A stretch of 16,632 nucleotides of DNA from Proteobacteria bacterium UBA1148 (GCA_002311835.1 DBZY01000044.1:1-16632), one strand, 5' to 3'; shown: positions 1 to 6,964, counted from the stretch's first letter. Made by a program: numbers and translations. The notes: generated by a model not told the origin, from the sequence alone.

Positions 1-123
1 GCTGTTCAGCCTGAATCAGAGAAGCCTAGCGCTCCGAAAACGACAACAACCTCAGAACCACCAGTAGTGACAACTCCCCCAGCACCTTCAAACACGGAAA
101 ATAGTGGGTCTGAGGAGGAATAG
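1..123 (+). CDS. C-terminal tail of an unidentified protein, possibly RNase E (partial)
   Basis: Frame 1 is open from the window edge to a TAG stop at 121-123, giving 40 residues rich in Pro, Thr, Ser and Glu and ending in Ser-Glu-Glu-Glu. No fold or motif is visible; this is a low-complexity, probably disordered tail. RNase E of gammaproteobacteria ends in such a tail, and in Pseudomonas the rne gene converges on murB-ptpA-kdsB, which would match the position here next to a minus-strand ptpA. The RNase E assignment is therefore inference from gene order, not from sequence. It could equally be the end of another protein with an acidic, proline-rich C-terminus. About 100 non-coding bases separate it from ptpA; I see no hairpin followed by a T-run there. 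Confidence 0.45.
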   Translation, partial: AVQPESEKPSAPKTTTTSEPPVVTTPPAPSNTENSGSEEE

Positions 124-223
124 ACAACTTCCGGAATCACGGCCGTCTCCAGTAGCAGCTCTAGAACCGTCAACCGAGATGAACTAAAAGTCACCGGCCC
201 CGAGTGAGAAACTCCTACCTAAA

Positions 224-700
224 TTAACAATCTAAAGGGGTTTCACGTAGGTGAACCAACAGTCCGAGTGAAGCTTCTTCTACCAAGTCGAGAACTTGCT
301 CGAAACCATGCTTACCACCGAAATATGGATCCGGGACACTTTTTCGACCAAGTTGCGGGGCAAAGTCCATGAACAGTTTAATCTGCTCGTGATGCTCGGG
401 AGGACTTAAATCTAGGAGCAGCGAGTAGTTTTGCTCATCCATTGCGAGCACCATATCAAAGGCTTGAAAGTCATCCTCGGTAATCCGGCGAGCTCTCTGG
501 GTACTGATATCTATTCCACGTTGTTCAGCCGCACGACACGCCCGAGGATCCGGGGGTTCTCCCACGTGATATGCATGCGTACCCGCGGAATCGACATAAA
601 TCGAAAATCCAGGCGCCTGTTTATCAAGGATTTTGCGAAACACACCTTCCGCCGTAGGAGAGCGGCAGATGTTGCCCATGCACACGAAAAGTATCCGCAT
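224..700 (-). CDS. ptpA: Low-molecular-weight protein-tyrosine phosphatase
   Basis: 158 residues, the usual length for the cytoplasmic LMW phosphatase family (Wzb/PtpA/ArsC fold), which hydrolyses phosphotyrosine through a cysteinyl-phosphate intermediate. The P-loop CX5R(S) is at residues 7-14 (Cys7, Arg13, Ser14) and the general acid Asp124 lies in the DPY motif at 124-126, so the enzyme looks intact. I chose the ATG at 700 because homologues begin two to ten residues before the P-loop; three ATGs at 716-724 would add eight residues, and neither option has a strong Shine-Dalgarno. Family members regulate capsule and exopolysaccharide kinases or other phosphotyrosine proteins; no tyrosine kinase or capsule gene is visible here, so the substrate is unknown. 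In Pseudomonas the gene sits between kdsB and murB; here it is separated from kdsB by a divergent MetE-like gene and murB is absent. Confidence 0.9.
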   Translation of the reverse strand: MRILFVCMGNICRSPTAEGVFRKILDKQAPGFSIYVDSAGTHAYHVGEPPDPRACRAAEQRGIDISTQRARRITEDDFQAFDMVLAMDEQNYSLLLDLSPPEHHEQIKLFMDFAPQLGRKSVPDPYFGGKHGFEQVLDLVEEASLGLLVHLRETPLDC

Positions 701-850
701 AAATCCCAAAGATTCCATCATCATTACAGATTCTATCTCATTCTAATTAAATCCTATTCCTCTCCCATATCACCAGAAGCCGACAAACTCATTGCACTGA
801 TATACTCAAGTCAACACGCATAACCCTAACCGCGAATACATATTTAAATT

Positions 851-856
851 TAAGGA
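851..856 (+). promoter_or_regulatory. Ribosome binding site of the MetE-like gene
   Basis: TAAGGA lies eight bases before ATG 865, in an AT-rich leader. It supports this start. I could not find a convincing -35/-10 pair in the 164-base gap to ptpA. Confidence 0.7.
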
Positions 857-864
857 ACCCCCTA

Positions 865-2046
865 ATGTACAACGCGACAGCCGATCTAATTCTTCCTACA
901 ACGATTATCGGATCACTACCACGCCCAACCTGGTTCACTGAAAATATCGGCTCGGATACTTTCCTGCGATCTATGATGAACTCTCGCTATCGCGAACAGT
1001 ATACCGACGCGGTCGCTGTGCACCTGCGTAATCAGGAAGTTGCTGGTCTGGATATCTGTACAGACGGCGATGCCCACTACGACGAAGAAGTGGGGGGTCA
1101 GAGTTGGACTAGCTACCCCTTGTTTCATATGGACGGGTTTGATAAAAAAAACCCTCAGCCAACCGTCATGCGAACCGGTGGAGTTGGCTTTCCCATGGGG
1201 CACATACTCCATGACTACCTCGAAGCGAGAATCATGCCTCAAGTGATCGGCCCCATCGGCCGGGGTGATCTGCAATACACAGCAATGTGGAAGACCGCTC
1301 AGAGAATGACGAAAAAACCAGTGAAGTTTGGGACAATCACACCAGATATTCTGTCGGCTGCAGTTGACGACCGGTATTACAAGGATCCCATAGAACGCCT
1401 CATGGCTCTAAGCAACGCTATAAATGAAGAACTCATGGAACTTGCCGAAGCAGGCTGTCCAGTCATACAACTCGAAGAACCATCAATCCATATGATTCCA
1501 ATACGCGGAAAAGTGTTCGGTAAACTTGATATGGGAGATATGGCTGAGGTCTTCGACAACACAACTAGAGGTCTAAGAGACAAAACGGAAATCTGGTGTC
1601 ATACCTGTTGGGGGAGCCCCTCGCAACAGCGTATGTTTAAAGAAGTTCAAAGCTACGAACCAGCGCTGGAATTCTATAATCAAATCGATGCGGACGTAGT
1701 CACATTTGAATCCTGTAGCTCAGGAATGAGAGATATACCCGCAATTGGTAAAATCGTCACAGAGAAAAAAATCGCGATTGGGATGATTGATCATCATTCA
1801 TTGCAAATCGAACGCCCTGAGGAAATTGCAAATAACATCCGGGAAACGCTAAAACACATTCCGGCCGAACGCCTTATCCTCTGTTCTGATTGTGGGATGG
1901 GTCGAGAAGGCATGAGCCCTCGTCATGCACGCTATAAGATGACATCACTCGTGCAGGGAACAAATATAGTCAAACGGGAGCTTGGGCTACCCGAGGCACC
2001 TTGTTTAGCTGCGGATGGACGTTACTCGCTGGTACCGACGGAGTGA
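865..2046 (+). CDS. Stand-alone MetE-type (cobalamin-independent methionine synthase C-terminal) methyltransferase
   Basis: 393 residues, corresponding only to the C-terminal catalytic barrel of MetE (full MetE is about 750). Landmarks in order: IGSLPRP at 15-21, which in MetE holds the homocysteine carboxylate; IQLEEPSI at 201-208; the zinc ligands His246 and Cys248 in HTC, Glu282 in the FESCSSG stretch, and Cys343 in CSDCG; and GMIDHHS at 306-312. All four expected zinc ligands are present, so a zinc-thiolate methyl or alkyl transferase is likely. The N-terminal MetE half that helps bind polyglutamyl folate is missing, so the methyl donor may not be methyltetrahydrofolate. Known relatives include core methionine synthases using other donors and epoxyalkane:CoM transferase. 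Start is ATG 865 with TAAGGA eight bases upstream. It stands alone on the plus strand, divergent from ptpA, and its last 25 bases overlap the end of kdsB. Substrate unknown. Confidence 0.82.
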   Translation: MYNATADLILPTTIIGSLPRPTWFTENIGSDTFLRSMMNSRYREQYTDAVAVHLRNQEVAGLDICTDGDAHYDEEVGGQSWTSYPLFHMDGFDKKNPQPTVMRTGGVGFPMGHILHDYLEARIMPQVIGPIGRGDLQYTAMWKTAQRMTKKPVKFGTITPDILSAAVDDRYYKDPIERLMALSNAINEELMELAEAGCPVIQLEEPSIHMIPIRGKVFGKLDMGDMAEVFDNTTRGLRDKTEIWCHTCWGSPSQQRMFKEVQSYEPALEFYNQIDADVVTFESCSSGMRDIPAIGKIVTEKKIAIGMIDHHSLQIERPEEIANNIRETLKHIPAERLILCSDCGMGREGMSPRHARYKMTSLVQGTNIVKRELGLPEAPCLAADGRYSLVPTE

Positions 2047-2807
2047 CCTGTTAGCTGCTGACGCACACTTTGAAGATCCTGCATAGTATCTACCCCTCTC
2101 GGGGAATCCTCGCAAGCAACTGCGACCCGAATGGAGAAACCAAGCCATAACGCTCGAAGTTGTTCCAACCGTTCTTCAATCTCAGCTGGGCACGGCGGCT
2201 CTGCAGCTAGCGCGTTTAGAGCCCAAACATGGTAGGCGTAAATTCCAATATGGCGTAAACCGATAGACATATGACCACCCTTTGACCAACATCCGCTGAC
2301 CAACTCTGGTGACCAAGGAATAGGCGCGCGACTAAAGTAGAGAGCCCGACTGTTACAATCCAAAACTACCTTAACTACATTCAAGTCTTCCCACTCGTCA
2401 TTAGATGTAATCGGAGTGACTAATGTCGCCAATGCTGCATCAGCATCTGCTTCAAGCAAGTCACCAACTTGGGTAACTAACGCCGACGGTATAAGAGGTT
2501 CATCACCCTGCACATTAACCACGATGTGGTCATCAGACCATCCGAATTTCTCTGCAAGTTCGGCAATACGATCAGTACCACTTTGATGACTCTCTTGAGT
2601 TAATTCGGCACGCGCGCCGAACTGTGAACATGCTTGGATAATACGCTCATCGTCGGTAGCAACGATGACCTCAGCTGCACAACTCGCTTGAGCCTGCTCG
2701 TAAACCCATTGAATCATTGGCCGTCCCCCAATATCGGCTAACACTTTTCCCGGCAGACGATTGGAGTCATACCGTGCTGGGATGACGACAGTGAAATCGG
2801 ATGACAC
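2022..2807 (-). CDS. kdsB: 3-deoxy-manno-octulosonate cytidylyltransferase (CMP-Kdo synthetase)
   Basis: 261 residues; cytoplasmic enzyme that joins CTP and Kdo to give CMP-Kdo, the donor for the inner core of LPS. Family motifs are all present: RLPGK at 17-21 (nucleotide loop), SGTDR at 76-80, NVQGDEP at 98-104 with the metal-binding Asp102, NVVKVVLD at 143-150, YFSRAPIPW at 157-165, RHIGIYAY at 185-192, EERLEQLRAL at 211-220 and GVDT at 238-241. The start is taken as GTG 2807 because AGGGAG sits eight bases upstream; a TTG at 2813, which would overlap the lpxK stop, is the alternative and adds two residues. Last gene of the exbB-exbD-msbA-lpxK-kdsB operon, two bases after lpxK. Its 3' end overlaps the end of the opposing MetE-like gene by 25 bases. 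E. coli KdsB has 248 residues, so the length is normal with a slightly longer tail. Confidence 0.95.
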   Translation of the reverse strand: MSSDFTVVIPARYDSNRLPGKVLADIGGRPMIQWVYEQAQASCAAEVIVATDDERIIQACSQFGARAELTQESHQSGTDRIAELAEKFGWSDDHIVVNVQGDEPLIPSALVTQVGDLLEADADAALATLVTPITSNDEWEDLNVVKVVLDCNSRALYFSRAPIPWSPELVSGCWSKGGHMSIGLRHIGIYAYHVWALNALAAEPPCPAEIEERLEQLRALWLGFSIRVAVACEDSPRGVDTMQDLQSVRQQLTGHSVGTSE

Positions 2808-2809
2808 TC

Positions 2810-3805
2810 TCAAAGCTCCCTAAGTACGCGACGCATTAGACGCTCGCCATCATCGGCGTCAAATACTAATTTTATCGGAACACACCACACATTTTCGTGA
2901 GCGAAGCGCCGACACTTAACCGCGTCCTTCTCAGTTACGAGAACGGGGTGGGCATCGTCAAACTTGAGATCTTCGCTACTCAGATTTGCATGATCAGGCC
3001 AAGGGTGTGGCAACACATGAATTTCAGCATCTTCTAATAGATTAAAAAATCTCTGCGGATTACCAATTCCTGCAACAGCGTGAACTTTAGTATCGTGGAA
3101 TTCCTCTAGCGATTTCTGAGCCGATCCTGCGACCTGGTAGAGGCGTTGCACCACTGGCTGCGCTCTAAATGCACCTGTATGGCACCAACCCCCCCCATTG
3201 ATGACGATGGCATCAACTTTGGCGATACGGCCCTTAGGCTCTCGCAAAGGCCCCGCAGGCAGACAAAACCCATTTCCCAAACCTCTCTCTCCGTCAATCA
3301 CTGCTATCTCCATTGTGCGGTCAAGCGCGTAGTGCTGTAGTCCGTCATCCGCTAACAACACATCAACTTGACCCGTAGCAGCCAATGATTGGGCAGCGGC
3401 AGTCCGATCTGGACCGACTATCACAGGGCAGCCTGTCGCACGAGCAAGCAGTACGGGTTCATCTCCCACCAAAGCAGGATCACTGTTGGTATGGACCCGT
3501 TGAGGCCACTCCTTGGCACTACCACCATAACCACGACTGACAATACCAACGCGGTACCCCCGCGACTGCAACTCCCCCGCTAACCAGATAACCAAAGGTG
3601 TTTTTCCAGCACCTCCCACCGTAATGTTCCCAACAACGATGACAGGAAGGGATAACTTAGTTACTGGCCTAATTCCAACCTGGAAGATTACTCGCCGGAT
3701 TCCCATGGCAGCCCTGTAGAATACTCCGAGCGGCCATAGGAGCCACTTTAGCGGATTGGGATGATACCAAGTCCAATCAAAAATTCGCATCAGGATCGGT
3801 TGCAC
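2810..3805 (-). CDS. lpxK: Tetraacyldisaccharide 4'-kinase
   Basis: 331 residues (E. coli LpxK 328). Inner-membrane kinase that phosphorylates the 4' position of the lipid A disaccharide precursor. A hydrophobic N-terminal anchor lies at about 20-40. The P-loop is GNITVGGAGKTP at 59-70; GDEP at 114-117, DDGLQHYAL at 153-161 and PAGPLREP at 183-190 are LpxK signatures; AGIGNPQRFF at 245-254 and VTEKDAVKC at 290-298 mark the C-terminal half. All look intact. I chose GTG 3805 because an AGGGG is seven bases upstream; ATG 3790 would give 326 residues but has no Shine-Dalgarno, and a much longer extension into msbA looks spurious. It begins 10 bases after the msbA stop and ends two bases before kdsB, so all three are probably translated from one mRNA. 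E. coli also places lpxK directly after msbA. Confidence 0.95.
   Translation of the reverse strand: MQPILMRIFDWTWYHPNPLKWLLWPLGVFYRAAMGIRRVIFQVGIRPVTKLSLPVIVVGNITVGGAGKTPLVIWLAGELQSRGYRVGIVSRGYGGSAKEWPQRVHTNSDPALVGDEPVLLARATGCPVIVGPDRTAAAQSLAATGQVDVLLADDGLQHYALDRTMEIAVIDGERGLGNGFCLPAGPLREPKGRIAKVDAIVINGGGWCHTGAFRAQPVVQRLYQVAGSAQKSLEEFHDTKVHAVAGIGNPQRFFNLLEDAEIHVLPHPWPDHANLSSEDLKFDDAHPVLVTEKDAVKCRRFAHENVWCVPIKLVFDADDGERLMRRVLREL
2816..2821 (-). promoter_or_regulatory. Ribosome binding site deciding the kdsB start
   Basis: On the minus strand AGGGAG lies eight bases before GTG 2807 but only two before the alternative TTG at 2813, so it favours the GTG. It is inside the last codons of lpxK, fitting coupled translation. 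Confidence 0.6.
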
Positions 3806-3812
3806 CCGAGTG

Positions 3813-3817
3813 CCCCT
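3813..3817 (-). promoter_or_regulatory. Ribosome binding site deciding the lpxK start
   Basis: AGGGG on the minus strand lies seven bases before GTG 3805 and overlaps the msbA stop codon. It is too far (22 bases) from ATG 3790, so it argues for the GTG start. Confidence 0.55.
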
Positions 3818-5561
3818 AGTCCACGAACTGCATTCGATAGAGGCTACTGTAAACCCCACCCTTGGCGATCAGTTCCTTGTGCCCTCCCTGCTCAACCACA
3901 ACCCCTTTCTTTAAAACGATAATGCGATCAGCATTTTCAACAGTGGATAACCTGTGGGCGATCACCAACGTTGTACGGCCTACCATTAACCTCTCCAATG
4001 CACCCTGTATCTGCCTCTCTGATTCGCTATCCAGCGCGGATGTGGCCTCATCTAGAATCAAAACTGGAGCATTTTTGAGAAGTGCTCTTGCAATGGCAAT
4101 TCTTTGTCGTTGCCCACCAGACAGAAGCGTGCCGTGCTCACCAACCCGAGAGTTCAAACCATTCGGTAGTTCGGCCGCAAACTCTGTCACGTAAGCCGCC
4201 TCAGCGGCTGCTTCAACGGCCGATTTTGGCGAATCGGTTAACATTCCATAGGCAATATTGTTAGCAATCGTGTCATCGAAAAGTACTACGTCCTGACTCA
4301 CAAGACTGATCTGACGCCGTAGATCCTTCAGTCGATAGTCGCGAACACTCATACCATCTAAAAGTACGTCACCACCGTCCACGTCATAGAATCTGGGCAA
4401 CAGTCCAACCAAAGTAGACTTACCACCACCAGAACGGCCGACAATTGCGATTGTCGTTCCTGATGGTACTGAAAAGCTAACATCATTGAGGACACGTCCT
4501 TTGTTCTCATCGTAGGTAAACGAGGCATTCCGAAACTCTATATCTCCGCGAGCGCGTTCAAGAAGTTTTGTACCTGTATCCGACTCAGCAGGCTCATCCA
4601 AAGTTTCGAAAAGTGTCGTGCCTGCAGCAACACCTCTTTGAAGCGCTGCATTAATGTTAACGAGTCGCTTCAAAGGAGTCAGCGTTAATCCTACCGCGCC
4701 AAGAAATCCCATGAACACGGCCGCATCCATATTTGGCACCAGCGATTCTGAAAAAGCGACTACAGTCATGCCTGCAACGGCAATGGTTAAAGTGTATTGC
4801 GTCAGAGCATCTCCGCCCACCCGAGTAGCCACAAGCTTCATATACTGCTTTCGATTACGCTCATTGATTTCCGCAAACTGGCGTTGTTGATAGTCTTGAC
4901 CTTCGAACACTTTAACAATTCGATGACCGGATAACGCCTCCTCTGTGACTCGGGTAGCATCGCCCATAGAGGTCTGAATACGCATGCCATAACGCCTGAA
5001 AGCCCTACTCATGATGGAAATTAGACCTCCAACAACTGGTGCAGCGATCGCGACCACTGCTGTAAGCAAAGGGCTGAAATAGATCATTGCTACCAGCAAT
5101 ACAATAATAGTTAGTGAATCTCTTACTGCAACAACCACGACGCTTGATATTGCTTCAGCTACCTGTTCTGTGTTGTACGTGAGTTTCGATATCAGCGTTC
5201 CCGAGGATGTCTTATCGTAATAACTAGCCGGTAGCTCTGTGTAATGCCTAAAAACCTCTGCGCGCAGATCTAGAACAACAGATCTCCCGAGCCAACTGAG
5301 TCCATACACAGCAACAAAATCAGCAGATCCTCGTACGGCGAAAGTAACCAACATCATAAGAGGTATAAACCAGGATCCGCCAGTGCGCCCTTCTTCTTCT
5401 AAAGTCTGAACAATCTGGCTCAGGAGAAATGGAAAGTACGCGTTGGTACCTGCAACGAGAATCATCGCAACAAACGCACCCGGAACCACCTTCCAGTGTG
5501 GGATCACGTACCGAAGTAAACGTTTATAGACCGTGGCGACGTGAGATTGAGAGTGCGGCAT
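3816..5561 (-). CDS. msbA: Lipid A export ABC transporter, ATP-binding/permease protein MsbA
   Basis: 581 residues (E. coli MsbA 582), a half-transporter that works as a homodimer to flip core-lipid A across the inner membrane. Membrane part about 1-310 with segments near 25-48, 65-90, 138-160, 163-185, 255-275 and 280-300; the nucleotide-binding domain follows from about 340. Walker A GRSGGGKST 375-383, Q-loop Gln423, signature LSGGQ 480-484, Walker B with DEATSALD at 504-511, and H-loop His536 are all present. Homology cannot by itself exclude another exporter of this family, but the immediate downstream lpxK and kdsB make MsbA the natural call. It starts four bases after exbD ends; the ribosome binding site is weak, suggesting translational coupling. 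Nothing is truncated. Confidence 0.93.
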   Translation of the reverse strand: MPHSQSHVATVYKRLLRYVIPHWKVVPGAFVAMILVAGTNAYFPFLLSQIVQTLEEEGRTGGSWFIPLMMLVTFAVRGSADFVAVYGLSWLGRSVVLDLRAEVFRHYTELPASYYDKTSSGTLISKLTYNTEQVAEAISSVVVVAVRDSLTIIVLLVAMIYFSPLLTAVVAIAAPVVGGLISIMSRAFRRYGMRIQTSMGDATRVTEEALSGHRIVKVFEGQDYQQRQFAEINERNRKQYMKLVATRVGGDALTQYTLTIAVAGMTVVAFSESLVPNMDAAVFMGFLGAVGLTLTPLKRLVNINAALQRGVAAGTTLFETLDEPAESDTGTKLLERARGDIEFRNASFTYDENKGRVLNDVSFSVPSGTTIAIVGRSGGGKSTLVGLLPRFYDVDGGDVLLDGMSVRDYRLKDLRRQISLVSQDVVLFDDTIANNIAYGMLTDSPKSAVEAAAEAAYVTEFAAELPNGLNSRVGEHGTLLSGGQRQRIAIARALLKNAPVLILDEATSALDSESERQIQGALERLMVGRTTLVIAHRLSTVENADRIIVLKKGVVVEQGGHKELIAKGGVYSSLYRMQFVD

Positions 5562-5565
5562 ATGC

Positions 5566-5991
5566 TCAGGGAGCCGGTATGGTTACCGTGGAGATATTAA
5601 TTTCGGTGAATCCTAACTGCCTCACAACATCCATTGCAGTGACAACATTCTGATGCGTCGCTTGAGCGTCTGCTCTAATAAAGACAGATAATCCATCATT
5701 GCTTCCGACGAGCATCTCGATTTCCGAGAGAAGAGTACGGCGCAAATTGTTAGCTAGTGGACGACCATTCACTAAGTACACTCCAGTTTCTGTGATGGAT
5801 ATTTCCAACACTTCTACCGCCGACGATATAAACTCTGCACCGATCTCTGCTTGAGGGAGGCGTAAACTTATATCTGCTTCACGAACGAAGCTAGTAGACA
5901 TCATAAAGAAAACCAGAAGTAAAAAAACAACGTCTATCAAAGACGTTAAGTTAATTTCAGGCTCTTCTTTCGAACCGCTTCGGAGATTCAT
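5566..5991 (-). CDS. exbD: ExbD/TolR-family proton-channel subunit
   Basis: 141 residues, typical for the family. A short cytoplasmic N-terminus is followed by one membrane helix at about 13-33, INLTSLIDVVFLLLVFFMM, with the conserved proton-carrying Asp20 (equivalent to ExbD Asp25 or TolR Asp23). The remaining 100 residues form a periplasmic domain ending in the ExbD-like stretch from about 102 to 137 (VFIRADAQATHQNVV). It pairs with ExbB to couple the proton gradient to a periplasmic partner. The start lies 35 bases inside the end of exbB and the stop is four bases before msbA. No TonB, TolA or TonB-dependent receptor is present, so whether it serves TonB, Tol-like or LPS-related work is not decided by sequence. 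Pseudomonas carries a similar exbB-exbD pair next to lpxK. Confidence 0.88.
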   Translation of the reverse strand: MNLRSGSKEEPEINLTSLIDVVFLLLVFFMMSTSFVREADISLRLPQAEIGAEFISSAVEVLEISITETGVYLVNGRPLANNLRRTLLSEIEMLVGSNDGLSVFIRADAQATHQNVVTAMDVVRQLGFTEINISTVTIPAP

Positions 5992-6613
5992 TAGCTATAA
6001 CTTCTAGACTCTGATGTTGCAGCAAGGCCTCAAGAAACTTCATCGCCTCCTTCTCCATGTGTACTACAAGACTATCCACTCTGCCACGAAGATATCGATA
6101 ACCGATAAGAGATGGGATGGCTACGGTTAAACCGGCAGCTGTTGTGATTAGCGCTTCTGAAATACCGCCTGCCAGAATACCTGGGTTACCAACCCCATTC
6201 GCGGTAATAGCCGCAAATACCTTCACCATACCGATCACTGTACCAAGTAGTCCAAGGAGGGGTGAAATTACCGCAATAGTCCCCAACGGATTGAGATAGC
6301 GTTCCAACTCGTGCACAACGTGCCGCCCAGTATCCTCAATACTCTCTTTAGCAATCTCCCTACTGGTATCTCTATTCGCTAGTCCAGCAGCGAGCACCTG
6401 GCCCAGAGGAGAGCTTTGATGAAGTATCTGTAGATGTTCCGGGTCCAGCTGATCAGCCTTGACCCACTGCCACGCTTGAGCTGTGAGGTCTTGTGGAAGA
6501 ACCCGCTTTTGCTGAAACGTCCAGAGCCTCTCCATAATGATGGCCGCCGCCACAATAGAGCATACGATGATGGGTAGCATCAACCAACCGCCAGCTTGGA
6601 CAATCTCCAACAT
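5957..6613 (-). CDS. exbB: ExbB/TolQ/MotA-family proton-channel protein
   Basis: 218 residues with three membrane helices at about 10-30, 107-130 and 150-172, the ExbB/TolQ pattern of a short periplasmic N-terminus and a large cytoplasmic loop. The channel-lining threonines are visible: Thr125 in GLLGTVIGM and Thr158 in ALITTAAGL (ExbB Thr148 and Thr181). Works as a pentamer around an ExbD dimer, using the proton motive force. First gene of the exbB-exbD-msbA-lpxK-kdsB operon, about 25 bases downstream of the predicted transcription start of a sigma70-like promoter. The ribosome binding site is weak. TolQ is the alternative name; nothing from the tol-pal operon (tolA, tolB, pal) is seen, so I prefer ExbB. 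Confidence 0.88.
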   Translation of the reverse strand: MLEIVQAGGWLMLPIIVCSIVAAAIIMERLWTFQQKRVLPQDLTAQAWQWVKADQLDPEHLQILHQSSPLGQVLAAGLANRDTSREIAKESIEDTGRHVVHELERYLNPLGTIAVISPLLGLLGTVIGMVKVFAAITANGVGNPGILAGGISEALITTAAGLTVAIPSLIGYRYLRGRVDSLVVHMEKEAMKFLEALLQHQSLEVIANESPKRFERRA

Positions 6614-6645
6614 GTAGTACTCTCAACTCAGCAATAAGCCGCCAA

Positions 6646-6674
6646 ACTATAACGCGCCCAGTCTGAGCCGACAA
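6646..6674 (-). promoter_or_regulatory. Predicted sigma70-type promoter of the exbB-exbD-msbA-lpxK-kdsB operon
   Basis: On the minus strand a -35 TTGTCG (6674-6669) and a -10 TATAGT (6651-6646) are separated by exactly 17 bases. Matches to consensus are four of six and five of six. Transcription would start near 6639, leaving a leader of about 25 bases before ATG 6613. This is a sequence prediction only. Confidence 0.6.
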
Positions 6675-6807
6675 CGCCACATACTACAAAGGTAAATACC
6701 TGTGCACAGCATCATTTTTGGGGCATTAAAAATGCCATAGGCTGATATATGACTGGTAGCACGAAATTACCGCGCGTATTGACAGCCCTTACAGGAAAAA
6801 GTAGAGA

Positions 6808-6824
6808 TATCTTAGGTTAAGATA
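6808..6824. repeat. Inverted repeat TATCTTA-GGT-TAAGATA, operator-like
   Basis: A seven-base perfect inverted repeat around a three-base centre, AT-rich, overlapped by a second short palindrome AAGAT-A-ATCTT at 6819-6829. It lies about 150 bases upstream of the predicted exbB promoter on the minus strand. It may bind a dimeric regulator or be chance; no known box was recognised. Confidence 0.35.
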
Positions 6825-6964
6825 ATCTTTGACGGATCATTATCTATACCGACGGCAGACTGCACTACATGGGGCAATGATGTAATTGCCTATAATAAGC
6901 CACGTTTAAGAAGGTTGTGAGCCATAAGTTCCCCGCCGCGCGGGCAAGCCTTACAAGCAATGAA

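Larger units (their letters stand above)
6614..6964. other. 351-base intergenic region between lolD and exbB, with inverted repeats
   Basis: No convincing gene is present. Besides the exbB promoter, I see GGCATT-AAA-AATGCC at 6722-6736, TATCTTA-GGT-TAAGATA at 6808-6824, GGCAAT-GATGTA-ATTGCC at 6873-6890, CCCGC-CGC-GCGGG at 6932-6944 and a perfect palindrome CTGTGCACAG at 6700-6709. None is followed by a T-run on either strand, so none is a standard intrinsic terminator. A perfect -35 TTGACA occurs on the plus strand at 6779-6784 with only a weak -10 (TAGAGA) 17 bases on. Confidence 0.6.

Noticed and set aside
6..194. Minus-strand open frame opposite the left-edge tail
   Set aside because: Its Val/Gly/Ser-rich product is the mirror of the Pro/Thr-rich frame on the plus strand; no ribosome binding site or recognisable fold.
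431..823. 130-codon plus-strand frame over ptpA
   Set aside because: Lies antisense to the phosphatase motifs; product is unlike any family I know and rich in His and Arg.
6700..6709. CTGTGCACAG as a LexA or DnaA box
   Set aside because: The LexA box needs CTGT-N8-ACAG and the DnaA box TTATCCACA; the spacing and sequence do not fit.
6932..6944. GC hairpin after lolD as intrinsic terminator
   Set aside because: Stem of five pairs with no T-run on either strand.
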